DNA of 64,000 nt from Tachypleus tridentatus (Eukaryota > Arthropoda > Merostomata > Xiphosura > Limulidae): the NCBI RefSeq assembly GCF_004210375.1, contig NC_134834.1, forward strand, positions 161,343,290 through 161,407,289. Direction: 5' to 3'. Shown piece after piece: positions 47,901 through 59,895 of the stretch; within the stretch, counting starts at the first letter, position 1, and each line of letters opens with the position of its first letter. The position numbers and the translations under genes were made by a program. The notes beneath the pieces were generated by a model. It was given only the letters and a program-made list of their open reading frames with translations, made no database searches and was not told the DNA's origin.

Positions 47901-48156
47901 AAACTAATTGGAAGAAACAGCCCTGCACCTTGGATGAGAAGCACGGGAAGGAAGAGCATTACACTCTATATGTAAAGTAATTGTAAGAAAGAGCCCTACA
48001 CTCTGGATGAAAAGTAACTGGAATGAAGAATCCTACACTCTGAGTGAATAGTTACTGATAGGAAGAGTTCTACATTTTGAGTGAAAAGTAACTGAAAATA
48101 AAAGTTCTACACTTTAAATGTAGTATCTAGAAAGTTTGTTTATTTGTTTGTTTTTT

Positions 48157-48416
48157 AATTTTGCACAAAGCTACTCGAGTTCTATCTGTACTAGCCGTCC
48201 ATAATTTAGTAGTGTCAGACAAGAGGGAAGCCAGCTAGTCATCACTACCCACCGCCAACTCATGGTCTACTCTTTTACCAACGAATATGGGATTGACCGT
48301 CACATTATAACGCTCCCACGGCTGAAAGGGCGTGGATGGTTGCCGCGACGGGGATGCGAACCCGCGATCCTCAGATTACGAGTCGCACGCCTTAACACAC
48401 TTGGCCATGCCGTGCC
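48157..48416 (-). mobile_element. tRNA-derived SINE inside the satellite, copy 1
   Basis: Full minus-strand copy inserted in the 37-bp array. It is nearly identical to 51457-51716 and has the same satellite flanks. Confidence 0.9.
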
Positions 48417-51400
48417 TGGTAACTGGAGAAAAGAGTCGCACGCTATGAATGATAAGTGACTGGAAGGAGAGTTTTACACCCTAAGTAACAAGTAACTTGA
48501 GGAAAATGCCCTACACTCTTCGTCAGAATTAACAAGAAAGAAGAGTCCTACACTCTGGATGAAAACTTGCTGGAAGGAAGAGCCCTACACTCTCGATGAA
48601 AAGTAATTGGAAGGAAAAGCACTTCACTCTGAATGAAAAGTAACTGGAACGAAAAGCCCTATACTCTGAGTAAAGAGTAACTGGAAGAAAGAGAAACTAC
48701 ACTCTAGATGAAAAGTAATGGAAAGGAAAAGCACTTCACTCTGAATGAAAAGTAACTGGAACGAAAAGCCCTATACTCTGAGTAAAGAGTAACTGGAAGA
48801 AAGAGAAACTACACTCTAGATGAAATGTAATGGAAAGGAAAAGCCCTACACTCTGAGTAAAGAATAACTAGAAGAAAGAGAAACAACACTCTGGATGAAA
48901 AGTAACTAGAAGGAACAACTCTACACCCTGGATGAAACGTAATTGGAAGGAGGCGGCGTACACTTTGAGTGGGTAGTAACTAGGAGAAAGAGACCATCGC
49001 TAAGGATGAAAAATACCTGGAAGGAACAGCCCTACACTCTGGATGAGAAGTAACAGGAGGGAAGAGCCCTATACTCTAGATGAGAAGTAACTGGAATGAA
49101 GAATCGTACACTGTGAGTGAAAATTAACTGAAAAGAAAAGTTCTACACTTTAAGTGAAGTAACTGGAAAGAGGAGTCGCACACTATGAGTGAGAAGTAAC
49201 TAGAAGGAAGAGTTTTACACTGAGTGAAAAATAACTGGAAGGAAGAGTTTTACACCCAAAGTAAGAAGTAACTTGAAGAAAATGTCCTAAACTTTTAGTA
49301 AGAAGTAATAAGAAAAAAAAGCCCTACATTCTGGAAAGCCCTACTCATTGAAAGGAAAAGCCTTACACTCTCGATGAAAAGTAATTGGAAAGAAGAGCTC
49401 TACAGTCTAGATGAGAAGTAACGGAAAGGAATAGTTCTACACTCTAGATGAGAAGTAACGGAAAGGAAGAATTCTACACTCTAGATGAGAAGTAACGGAA
49501 AGAAGAGTTCTACACTCTAGATGAGAAGTAACGGAAAGAAGAGCTCTACAGTCTAGATGAGAAGTAACGGAAAGAAGAGCTCTACAGTCTAGATGAGAAG
49601 TAACGGAAAGAAGAGCTCTACAGTCTAGATGAGAAGTAACGAAAAGAAGAGTTCTACAGTCTAGATGAGAAGTAACGGAAAGAAGAGCTCTACAGTCTAG
49701 ATGAGAAGTAACGGAAAGAAGAGCTCTTCACTCTAGATGAGAAGTAACGGAAAGAAGAGCTCTACAGTCTAGATGAGAAGTAACGGAAAGAAGAGCTCTT
49801 CACTCTAGATGAGAAGTAACGGAAAGGAATAGTTCTACACTCTAGATGAGAAGTAACGAAAAGAAGAGCTCTACACTCTAAATGAGAAGTAACGGAAAGG
49901 AAGAGTTCTACACTCTAGGTGAGAAGTAACGGAAAGAAGAGCTCTACAGTCTAGATGAGAAGTAACGAAAAGAAGAGCTCTTCACTCTAGATGAGAAGTA
50001 ACGGAAAGAAGAGCTCTTCACTCTAGATGACAAGTAACGGAAAGGAATAGTTCTACACTCTAGATGAGAAGTAACGAAAAGAAGAGCTCTACACTCTAAA
50101 TGAGAAGTAACGGAAAGGAAGAGTTCTACACTCTAGGTGAGAAGTAACGGAAAGGAAGAGTTCTACACTCTCATGGAAGTTACTACAAGGAATAGTCCTA
50201 CACTCTAAGTAACAAGTAAGTACAACGAAGAGTCCGACACTCTAAGTAAGAAGTAACAAGACAGAAGAGCCCTGTATACTGGATGAAAACTAACTGGAAG
50301 GAAGAACCCAATACACTTGGTTAAAAGCAATTGGAATAAAACGCCCTACACTCTCGATTAAAAGTAATTGGAAGGAAGAGTCCTACACTTTGAGCGAGAA
50401 GTAACTAGAAGAAAGAGACCAACATTTTACATGAAAACTAATTGAAAGGAACAGCGCTACACTTTGGATGAAAAGTAATTGGATGAAAGAGCCATACACT
50501 CTGGATGAAAAGTAACTTAAATGAAGAATCCTACACGCTGGATGAAAAGTAACTGGAATGAAGAATCCTACACTCTGGATGAAAGGTAATTGGAAGGAAG
50601 AGCACTACATGCTGAATGAAAAGTAACTGGAAGGAAGAGCCCTACATCCTGGATGAAAAGTAACTACAAGCAAAAGCACTACACTCTAAATGAAAAGTAA
50701 TTGGAATGAAGAATCCTACACTCTGGATAAAAAATAACTGGAAGGTAGAACCCTACCTTCTGTATGAAAAGTAGCTGGAAAAAGAGCCCTACATTCTGGA
50801 TCAAAGTAAATGGAAGGAAGAGTTCAACACTCTCAGGGAAGTAACGAAAAGGAATAGATCTACACTCTAAGTAACAAGTAAGTACAAGGAAGAGTCCTAC
50901 ACTCTAAATAACAAGGAAGTACAAGAAAGAGTCATACACTGTAAGTAACAAGTAAATACAAGAAAGAGTCCTACATTCTAAGTAACAAGTAAGTACAAGG
51001 AAGAGTCCTGCACTGAAAATAAAAAGTATAAAGACAGAAGAGCCCTACATACTGGATGAAAACTGACTGGAAGGAAGAGCCCTACACTCTGGATAAAAAG
51101 TAATCGAAAGAGCCCTATACACTTAGTTAAAAGTAATTGGAAGGAAATGCCCTGCACTCTGGATGAAAACTAATTGGAAGGAACAGCCCTGCACCTTGGA
51201 TGAGAAGTACGGGAAGGAAGAGCATTACACTCTATATGTAAAGTAATTGTAAGAAAGAGCCCTACACTCTGGATGAAAAGTAACTGGAATGAAGAATCCT
51301 ACACTCTGGATGAAAAGTAACTGGAATGAAGAATCCTACACTCTGAGTGAATAGTTACTGATAGGAAGAGTTCTACATTTTGAGTGAAAAGTAACTGAAA

Positions 51401-51456
51401 TTAAAAGTTCTACACTTTAAATGTAGTATCTAGAAAGTTTATTTGTTTGTTTTTTT

Positions 51457-51716
51457 AATTTTGCACAAACTACTCGAGTGCTATCTGTACTAGCCGTCCA
51501 TAATTTAGTAGTGTCAGACTATAGGGAAGCCAGCTAGTCATCACTACCCACCGCCAACTCTTGGTCTACACTTTTACCAACGAATAATGGGATTGGTCAT
51601 CACATTATAACGCTCCCACGGCTGAAAGGGCGAGCATGGTTGCCGCGACGGGGATGCGAACCCGCGACCCTCAGATTACGAGTCGCACGCCTTAACACAC
51701 TTGGCCATGCCGTGCC
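51457..51716 (-). mobile_element. tRNA-derived SINE inside the satellite, copy 2
   Basis: It is a copy of 48157-48416 with its flanks, shifted by 3.3 kb, so it was duplicated with the array. Confidence 0.9.
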
Positions 51717-52450
51717 TGGTAACTGGAGAAAAGAGTCGCACGCTATGAATGATAAGTGACTGGAAGGAGAGTTTTACACCCTAAGTAACAAGTAACTTGA
51801 GGAAAATGCCCTACACTTTTCGTCAGAATTAACAAGAAATAAGAGTCCTACACTCTGGATGAAAACTTACTGGAAGGAAGAGCCCTACACTCTCGATGAA
51901 AAGTAATTGGAAGGAAAAGCACTACACTCTGGATGAAAAGTAACTGGAACGAAGAGCCCTATACTCTGAGTAAAGAGTAACTGGAAGAAAGAGAAACTAC
52001 ACTCTGGATGAAAAGTAATGGAAAGGAAAAGCCTTCACTCTGAGTAAAGAATGAAGGGAAGAAAGAGAAACTACACTCTGAATGAAAAGTAATTGGAAGG
52101 AAGAGCCCTACACTTTGAGCGAGAAGTAACTAAAAGAAAGAGACCAACATTTTACATGAAATCTTATTGAAAGGAACAGCTCTACACTATGGATGAGAAG
52201 TAACGGGAAGGAAGAGCGCTACACTTTGGATGAAAAGTAATTGGATGAAAGAGCCATACACTCTTGATGAAAAGTAATTGAAGTGAAGAATCCTACACGC
52301 TGGATAAAAAGTAATTGTAAGAAAGAGCCCTACACTCTGAATGAAAACTAACTGGAAGGAACAGCCCTTTATTCTGGGTGAGAAGTAACTGGAAGGAAGA
52401 GCTTTACACTCTGTATGAAAAGTAATTGGAAGGAAGAGTCCTACACTATG

Positions 52451-52495
52451 GATAGCTCTTGTGTAGCTTTGCACACAATTCAAAACAAACCAAAC
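52451..52495 (+). mobile_element. SINE tail at the right edge of the satellite
   Basis: The bases TAGCTCTTGTGTAGCTTTGC to CAAAACAAACC match only the last 45 bases of the SINE. The array ends exactly here. Confidence 0.7.
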
Positions 52496-52721
52496 CATAA
52501 CCTACTACCATTCCTTACTGCAGTTCTTTGGAATGGCAGTGGAGGTATGCTCTTAAATTTCATCCATGTTTTGCTGTTTTGGTTTCTATTTATATACAGG
52601 TTATGTAGTATTCATCTGTGAAAAGAAATAATTCTCAGTGAACCAGGACTAGTACCGATATCTGACATTACTGAATTATCATATTCAAGTGCTATTTTCA
52701 TCTGTATTGAAATAGTGATCA
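52496..52721. other. Unassigned sequence between satellite and block B
   Basis: No match to other parts of the window and no clear exon. Confidence 0.4.
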
Positions 52722-54060
52722 TTACTAGTGCTTGTATGATCGTGGTAATAATGTTTAAATAATAACGGAGCGTGTAACTCATCTGAATCTATTTTCAAGG
52801 ATATTTATTTAGTTTTTCACTTTTTAAAATCAGTTTTTCTTGCTTTCTCTATGATTAAATTATATTAGAGCACAGTTTCACGAGGCCTACTCTTTTTAAA
52901 ATAGGTTTGAATTTATAATTACATGTTAAAAAACTTTAGGTGGTGATTTATAAATGTTCTTGTATTGATGATAAAGTGAAAATGTACATTTTAACAGTAA
53001 TATTTTAAAATACTGTGGTCAACTGCTCCATTAAACACATTTTTGCTTTTCCTGTTTTCTGAAATTACCTATTTGTCCATGAAAGTTTCTATTTTTTTTA
53101 AAAAAATGTATTGTACAGAACACAGATATTGTGAAGTTTTGTGTTTGAAAAAAGTAATTCAAGTTTTCATAATTAACATAATCATGAATTGTGTGTGACA
53201 CACACACACAAACAACTTTCTTTTCTTTTAACTTATTAAATGTAAGAAAAAACAATACTCTTCTTTCAAAATAGTAGTAATATTTATGAGGAGAATATCT
53301 GTATAATGTGTTTAGATACTGGTAAAAATATTTAATTTTTATTGGACAAAAATGCCTACTGAAATAAGTAATAAAACAAAAGGTATATCATAAAACAAAC
53401 TCATTTGAAATATGAAAGGCATTAAATAGGAATGTTTGATTATTGGTCAAACAAAAAATAAATTTAATAACTATATCTTCATAAAAATAATAAAACAGCT
53501 AAGTTTATAAAACAGTAAGTATATAATATGATTATAAAAGATAATTTTCTAAATAATTTCATAAACTTCTATTTTATTTTTATTTGTTGATATTATACAG
53601 TTAACTTATTAATTTATAAGAAGGTATGTTTGTTTGTTTGTATTCTTGATTGATTCATCACTTGTAACATTACAAAAACTCTCCTGATCTACTTGTGATT
53701 GTGGATATTATAAATACTACCATATCCATATAGTCCTTTATAACTCACATGTGATTCCATTATTTCACAAACATTCTATGTATCTTAGTTCCTTCATCTT
53801 TACATCACTAAGTTTTTTGTTTTTTGAATTTTTATTCTTATTTATTTTTGTTTGTTAGTATTAATTATTAAATCTTTATGAACATATTTCCAGTAGGTTT
53901 TATTATCTTACTTTATGTAATGTTCTTAAACTAAGGTCATATCTTTAACTGCTTCAAATAAGCAGCATCATTTGATTTTAAAAAGGTGGGTATAACAAGT
54001 TTGTGCCTTGGGTTTTCCATTTTTTAATACAACTTGATAGCTAAGATGTTATAATTAACA
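52722..54060. repeat. Duplicated block B, copy 2
   Basis: Partner of 14325-15650, in the same orientation and again upstream of a membrane-protein/kinase unit. The central 600 bases are nearly unchanged. Confidence 0.8.
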
Positions 54061-54406
54061 CTTCATGAGACATCACAAGAGTGATAAAATTCAGAAAACT
54101 GTGTGTTAGTTCACTGTGTTGAAGACTTGGTAGGTTTGTGTTTTTACTTCTCTTGCTTTTAAAGTTTGTTTTTTTTTTCATTTATTTCTAAACCATTTTC
54201 TAAATGAGAAGATATTCCTTAAAACTGTCTAGAGATCTTTATGTTATCTAAAGAATGGAATTTATCTAAAATTCAGAAGTAAGGAAACATGTATTCCCTG
54301 AAGTAACTACCAAACAGTACAATAAACATTTTTACTTTTGTTAAAAGTTATCAATGCAAAGATTTATTTAGATCTGGGGAGAAGATAAAGTTGATTAACT
54401 TAACAA

Positions 54407-54700
54407 CTACAGGTTGTTGTTGTTGGTGTGGTATTGATTGATGTTACAGGCTGATTCATAAGGAAACATTCCAAACTCAGATACTTGTCCAACATAAACA
54501 GTTAACATGTAAACAAGGTGACTGAGCAGGTTCTTTACATTGTTAGCTGGAGAACAGTACAGTTTCAAAAAAACAGATTTGTTATCATAATCTAATGTAA
54601 AACATGTGTTTTGATAATCACATACTAAACAGAAGCATGCTTTTCGTTTCACCAATTTCACTCTGTGGTTTCCACTTAAAAGGTTCCATTGTATTTACAG
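54407..54700 (-). other. Unassigned minus-strand open frame, possible terminal exon
   Basis: The minus frame reads NLLSGNHRVKLVKRKACFCL, then VCDYQNTCFTLDYDN, LYCSPANNVKNLLSHLVYML and ends at a stop near 54407. Residue use looks protein-like (mixed polarity, spaced Cys) and not like AT-rich noise. I do not recognise it. It may belong with the candidate exon near 56730-56796 on the same strand. Confidence 0.3.
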
Positions 54701-55769
54701 TTTTACATATTAGAAAATGAAACCAACAAACACTTTGTGATTAATGAGGGCTAACAGATGCATTAGTTGTAGTTACTAAAGTGTTAACTTCAACTTAATA
54801 AAAGCTATCAACACTGATAGCATTAGACAGGCGTGGTATTTTTTTTTATTTTAAAAAGAGTTATAGGTAGAAATGTCATCTCCTGTTATATTCTCAACTA
54901 TATATAAGTTGTGTTTGTGATGATGTTGTGTAAAATGTGGACACAGAAATCTTTTGTTGTTGTTTTCCACACACTAAACGATTCTTATGTCCAAAATAAA
55001 CATAAGCAGGATATTAGTCTTTCTCAAATTTTCTGACAGACACATACATAAGACATAAACATCCAAACCTCTGATAAAAGTAATAAAGTAACTCATGTTT
55101 AGCATACTTAAAACTCACTTGATGAACTGTACATTAAATGTCTAAACCAGTAGTATTACCTAACTGGCATCAAGCATTTCATATTATTCAATTCACGAGC
55201 TGTTACCCTCCACAGATACATTCAAAACCTACTACAAACAGACAGAAAAATTTACAATATCTCAGTGTAAAATGTTGGTTAAAGCAAAGTATCTGATATC
55301 TTGCTCAGTAAATCATGTAAACATGAGAGTGACATTGATATAAATTTTTCAAATTAAATAACTGAAAACAACAATAACTAATGATAGAAATTCTAGTATA
55401 CTGCAACAAGTACAGATGTAACTAAAACCCACATTATCAATTATAGCCCTAGAGGGACAATAATTCATCAAAACAATTTCTGATATAGAATTCATGAAAA
55501 CTAAACAGATGAAACAAAATATATGTAATATGTTTGTGATGAATGAAATGTATGTATATAAAATAACAGAACAATGTGATGGTTCAATAATAAATTAAAC
55601 TTGGTGTTAAATTATTTTAATTTTTTTATTTTCTTGTAATGTTTCTATCAAATGTTTCTTTTCAAGCCTGAAACAAGCTTGTTGGTTAATGACAGGACTT
55701 TCTGAATGGAAAACAACAAATGAGAAAATAACGTTTTATGAGATAAAGACATGAGTATTAATAATATAT

Positions 55770-55862
55770 ATGTAAAAACGACTCGTTTGGGTTGAGAAAA
55801 TTTTTTAGGTAGAGGAGGGAACAATGTTTCGACCTTCTTCAGTCATCGTCACGTCCATTGAG
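55770..55862 (-). mobile_element. Relative of the inverted-repeat element (half copy)
   Basis: It has GTAAAAACGACTCGTTTGGG and, on the opposite sense, the motif AACAATGTTTCGACCTTCTT, both of which occur in the element at 44782-44964. Confidence 0.45.
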
Positions 55863-55929
55863 TATTAATAATGATGATATAACAAAGACAAAGAAAGTAG
55901 AGACAAAGTGTTCAATAAAGCTAAAGAAG

Positions 55930-56370
55930 TAAAATTATGATTGCAAAAAATATGTAAAAACACAATTAATGTGAAGAATTTGAAAAATTATAATTACAAG
56001 AAATATGTAAAAACACAATTAATGTGAAGAATTTGAAAAATTATAATTACAAGAAATATGTAAAAACACAATTAATGTGAAGAATTTGAAAAATTATGAT
56101 TACAAGAAATATGTAAAAACACAGTTAATATGAAGAATTTGAAAAATTATGATTACAAGAAATATATAAAACACAGTTAATATGAAGAATTTGAAAAATT
56201 ATGATTACAAGAAATATATAAAACACAGTTAATATGAAGAATTTGAAAAAATTATGATTACAAGAAATACATAAAAACACAGTTAATGAAGAATTTGAAA
56301 AAATTATGATTACAAGAAATATATAAAAACACAGTTAATATAAAGAATTTGAAAAAAATTAAAATAAATA
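55930..56370. repeat. 53-bp minisatellite, about 8 copies
   Basis: Units of the form ATTACAAGAAATATGTAAAA to GTGAAGAATTTGAAAAATT recur with small variation. Confidence 0.95.
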
Positions 56371-56717
56371 ATTTTGACAATTTTTATAAACATTCAAAGG
56401 AATAAAGAAAACAAAGTGAAACAAAAACATATGTTTTTTTTTATTTATAAAGGCTGAAGTATTTGTTAACACTAAAATGGCTTGTACAATCTTATTTAAA
56501 ATATTATTTTTGATTTTGATTCTTTGGTGATTGATGTGTAATGTTATACAGAAATTGTCTTTAAATTCTCAACTGAAATTGCTCTATAAATCTCTCTTCT
56601 GTATTCAGTGAGCATGTGACTGGTTTTCCCTGTGTAAATTTGGTTCTGCTTTTCACAGATATACAATAAATTAAAATATGTACAATGAAACAGGTAATAA
56701 CAATAAATTGACTTACG

Positions 56718-56796
56718 GCCAGGTGTTCTATGATCTGTGTACATACAAATTTGAGCATCAGATGATGGTTGTGTGTTTTCAATTTGACTCATTCTG
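56718..56796 (-). other. Candidate minus-strand exon with splice sites
   Basis: On the minus strand an acceptor-like TTGAAAAACAG precedes a frame MSQIENTQPSSDAQICMYTD and HRTPG, followed by the donor-like GTAAGT. The peptide looks like real coding sequence but I cannot name it. Confidence 0.3.
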
Positions 56797-56804
56797 TTTT
56801 TCAA

Positions 56805-58475
56805 GATAGTGTGTCATTTATATATAAATATATAAAAAAGGTTTATTTTGAAACATAATTGCAATTACTGTCCTTTCTATAATGTAAATGTTGTCAAGTA
56901 ATATACAAGTGATTGGTATGTTTAATGGGTGATATGCAATGTAAGGTGAATGTGTTTATAGTGAACATCAGTAAAAGTGTGTTAGTTTAAGTAAGGTTTG
57001 AAATATCATTGGAATATGTAAATTCCATGTCTTAATAATCACATCTGGTTAAATAAACAACATTAGTAAGGTAGCCATATTTTATACAAAAGGAGCTTCT
57101 CAACAGATTTCAATTACAGTTATTAATTTCTTTCTTTACACAAATGGACAAGAAGATACTAATTCCAAACAACTGACTTATCTTAAGAAGTACCATCCAA
57201 ACTTTCACCTCAGGGTTTAAGGACAGTCTCAAACAATGTTTTATACCTTGAAACTATTTTTATACGTAATTTGATTTGATATTAACGAAGTTAATTGTGA
57301 ATGTGAGTGAAAGCTACAACAGAAGTATAAGATCTTGTCAGATCTGAAAACAATTAAAACTTAATTAGGAACAATCCACAATGGTGGATGATAAAATCAT
57401 TTTAAGAGTTAAGAATAAGTTAAATGATGTTTCATTAGCTTGATTTTTAAAAAATTATATTTCAGACATAATTAATAAAGAAACTACTTGAAAAATAAAT
57501 AAATAAATTTAAACACTTTTGTCAGGGTGTATTTTAGAAAATTAACAACTGTCCATGGCAAAATGAAAAATGCATAACCATATTTTATATGCTTATCCAT
57601 TAAATTGTTTATTTCAACTGATACATAAAGTTAACTCAGTTTTAAGCATTAGTTTGACTGGTTTTATCAGCCACTGTGTTTAGAAAAAAATTATTAAGAA
57701 TCTCAATCTTCTATAATAGTTTTCTTTATGTTTGAAGTTGTAGAGCAAAAAACAGATGAAAATCCCTCTTATCTATGCAGATTTGGGGGTTGCAAAACAT
57801 ATTCCAAGTTGAAACAGCAGACAATTAAGACACCTTATAAGCAACAATCATTAGACTAAACCAACAAACCAATGATAAGGTAATCTATATTCAGCTTCTG
57901 AATGTTATCCTGAGAATTTTGGCATTTATTTCTGGACAACCTAATACCTTAAATTGGGTGCTACTGACTTTTACTCAGTCATCAACATATTTTTAACATT
58001 TAATGTTATTCACGTGTTTTATGTTGGATCATGTTTCCAACTCTCATCTTCTAACAAGACAAACTATTTTGATGATTAGGTTGAACCCTGTTTAAATTGA
58101 ATTTCATCTAACCAATGTATCTTGAGTTGATCATCTATAGTACTCTATATAATAATTTTGTTAGTTAAGTGTGAAATGTAATAAATGACTGAGACTAGGT
58201 TGCTGGAAATGTTGATTTAATTTTTGGAACATTTTCTTCAGAAATTATGTTCTGTAGGATATATATTTTTATTTTACACACACAAAATCATCATTATTTG
58301 TTTACACATTAATCCAAGTTTTATTTTGTAAAAAATAAAGAGTTAATTACAAATGCAGATACTATTTTCTTTGTCAAAAATTAGAGTGATTTCTTTTTTG
58401 GAGAGTTAATGAAAGTCATGTTGCATGTTGCTAACCTATAAGTATCAGCCATACATTGACAAATATTATAATGGG
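56805..58475. other. Sequence before duplication copy 3, nothing assigned
   Basis: AT-rich. It takes the place that 15650-18660 occupies in copy 1 but does not match it, so the loci differ here by an insertion or a rearrangement. Confidence 0.45.
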
Positions 58476-59061
58476 AAACACCGTGGTCTGTAAGTCCACT
58501 TCTCTTAGGCTTAATATGAATTAGGCCTCTGTAAGTTTATATACGCTTATATTCGATAAAGAAATAAGTTGACACCTGTGAACATTTTTACTTTACTTTA
58601 GTTATTGTTAAATTTTACTGACTTAATGGTAGCAACAAATAAACATATACTGTTACTCTACAACCTAATGTTACATCTTTCATAAACTTTTATATTGCCG
58701 TTTGAACTTTTTAAGTGTATTTACTTCGGTGTATACGCATGCGCATTTTGATAATAGCGTGGAGATACATTTTCAGAAAAAAACAACTCATTATCACTGT
58801 AACAGAAACAAACACTTAAATACCAGATACTGACGCTTTAGTCTAAAGAAAAATATCATGTTGCATTTCATTTCGCTAATAAATTAGTTTTTATTAAAAT
58901 TGCCTCCATTTTTTGTTTATTTAATTTCTCTTTCACCCCTCCTCCTACGGCTCAGCCATAAACCTGGGAACTTAAGGCTGACAACTGGTACTTAACTTTG
59001 TTCAAATCTATTTTAGAAGAGGGAAAAAATAACGCGATTTACGAGGCTACATACTCAACTA

Positions 59062-59131
59062 GGGTTGGTTTGCTTTGAACCTGTGACCAACAGATTACGA
59101 GTCGAGTGCCTCAACTATTCGGCCATCGTTG
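59062..59131 (-). mobile_element. SINE remnant, body deleted
   Basis: The tail start and the head (ACAGATTACGAGTCGAGTGC) are joined without the body. Confidence 0.5.
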
Positions 59132-59357
59132 CTCGCTCAGCTAGGAATCCTAGAAAACAAAAACTAACATTAACAATGCGGCTGTCAGTGCAAGATATTT
59201 TATATCTCGTGATGACGAGAAACATTTTTGAAGTAAAATCGTATTCTCAAGACTAGTACTACGAGTATTAGAACAATACAATGTACAGAACAATGTTTGG
59301 ACCTTCTTAGGTCATCTTGAGGTCGAAACGTTATTGTCTTATTTCAAAATTCTAGCT

Positions 59358-59474
59358 TGTTTTGAATTTCGCGTAAGAGCTGAAAGAGTAACTTTGTTTG
59401 GTGCCACCCGGATTCGGACCCGTGACCCTCAGATTAGGAGTCTAACGCCTTAACACGCTTGGTGATGCCGGGCC
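59358..59474 (-). mobile_element. SINE with internal deletion
   Basis: The tail TTTGAATTTCGCG joins directly to the box B part (CGGATTCGGACCCGTGACCC) and the head GCCGGGCC. About 150 bases of body are missing. Confidence 0.7.
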
Positions 59475-59895
59475 CTTCTAATACTTCACTAGTTAGTATT
59501 ATAGCTACAAAGAACAACAATGAAACACAAATAATATTTTATACATTTTTAGATGCGCGTCGTGGCAGACTCGAGAAACATAACATTACAAACAGTTTAT
59601 TAATTTAACGAATGTTTTAATATTAAACAGTTATGTATATTTTCCCCGTAGAAGCCACAAAAGCGAAACATTAGTTTAAATAAGAAGATATTCTTTTATA
59701 TTTTTCTGGAATGTAAAGGTCGTTTTATCTTAACCTTTATAAAAACTTTAAAACAAAAAAGCACAACAATTATATGTTTCCTCGTAACAACAATTATCTA
59801 CCTGATATTGACACGTCATGTTGCTAAGAGCAAAACCTTAGAAACCAGTTCTACAGAGGAGTATAAAAGATATTACAAGATAAGTTCTAGAGAAA

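Larger units (their letters stand above)
43990..52450. repeat. 37-bp satellite array, about 8.4 kb, with higher-order structure
   Basis: About 220 tandem units of roughly 37 bases, consensus around GGATGAAAAGTAACTGGAAG followed by GAAGAGCCCTACACTCT. Units vary by a few bases. Between 49390 and 50170 is a homogenised subarray of slightly shorter units (GATGAGAAGTAACGGAAAGA type). Multi-unit blocks recur, for example about 185 bases at 47040 and 47225, and a block near 46760-48720 again at 50270-52000. Two SINEs and one inverted-repeat element interrupt it. It starts at the truncated end of duplication copy 2 and ends at a SINE tail. Confidence 0.95.

Noticed and set aside
43990-52450. CRISPR-like array
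   Set aside because: Units are contiguous with no unique spacers, and the surrounding genes are animal genes.
46156-52498. Long minus-strand open frames within the satellite (for example 46156-46383, 47637-47891, 52187-52498)
   Set aside because: They are translations of the 37-bp repeat with repeated peptide phrases. A 37-base period is not a multiple of three, and no gene structure is present.
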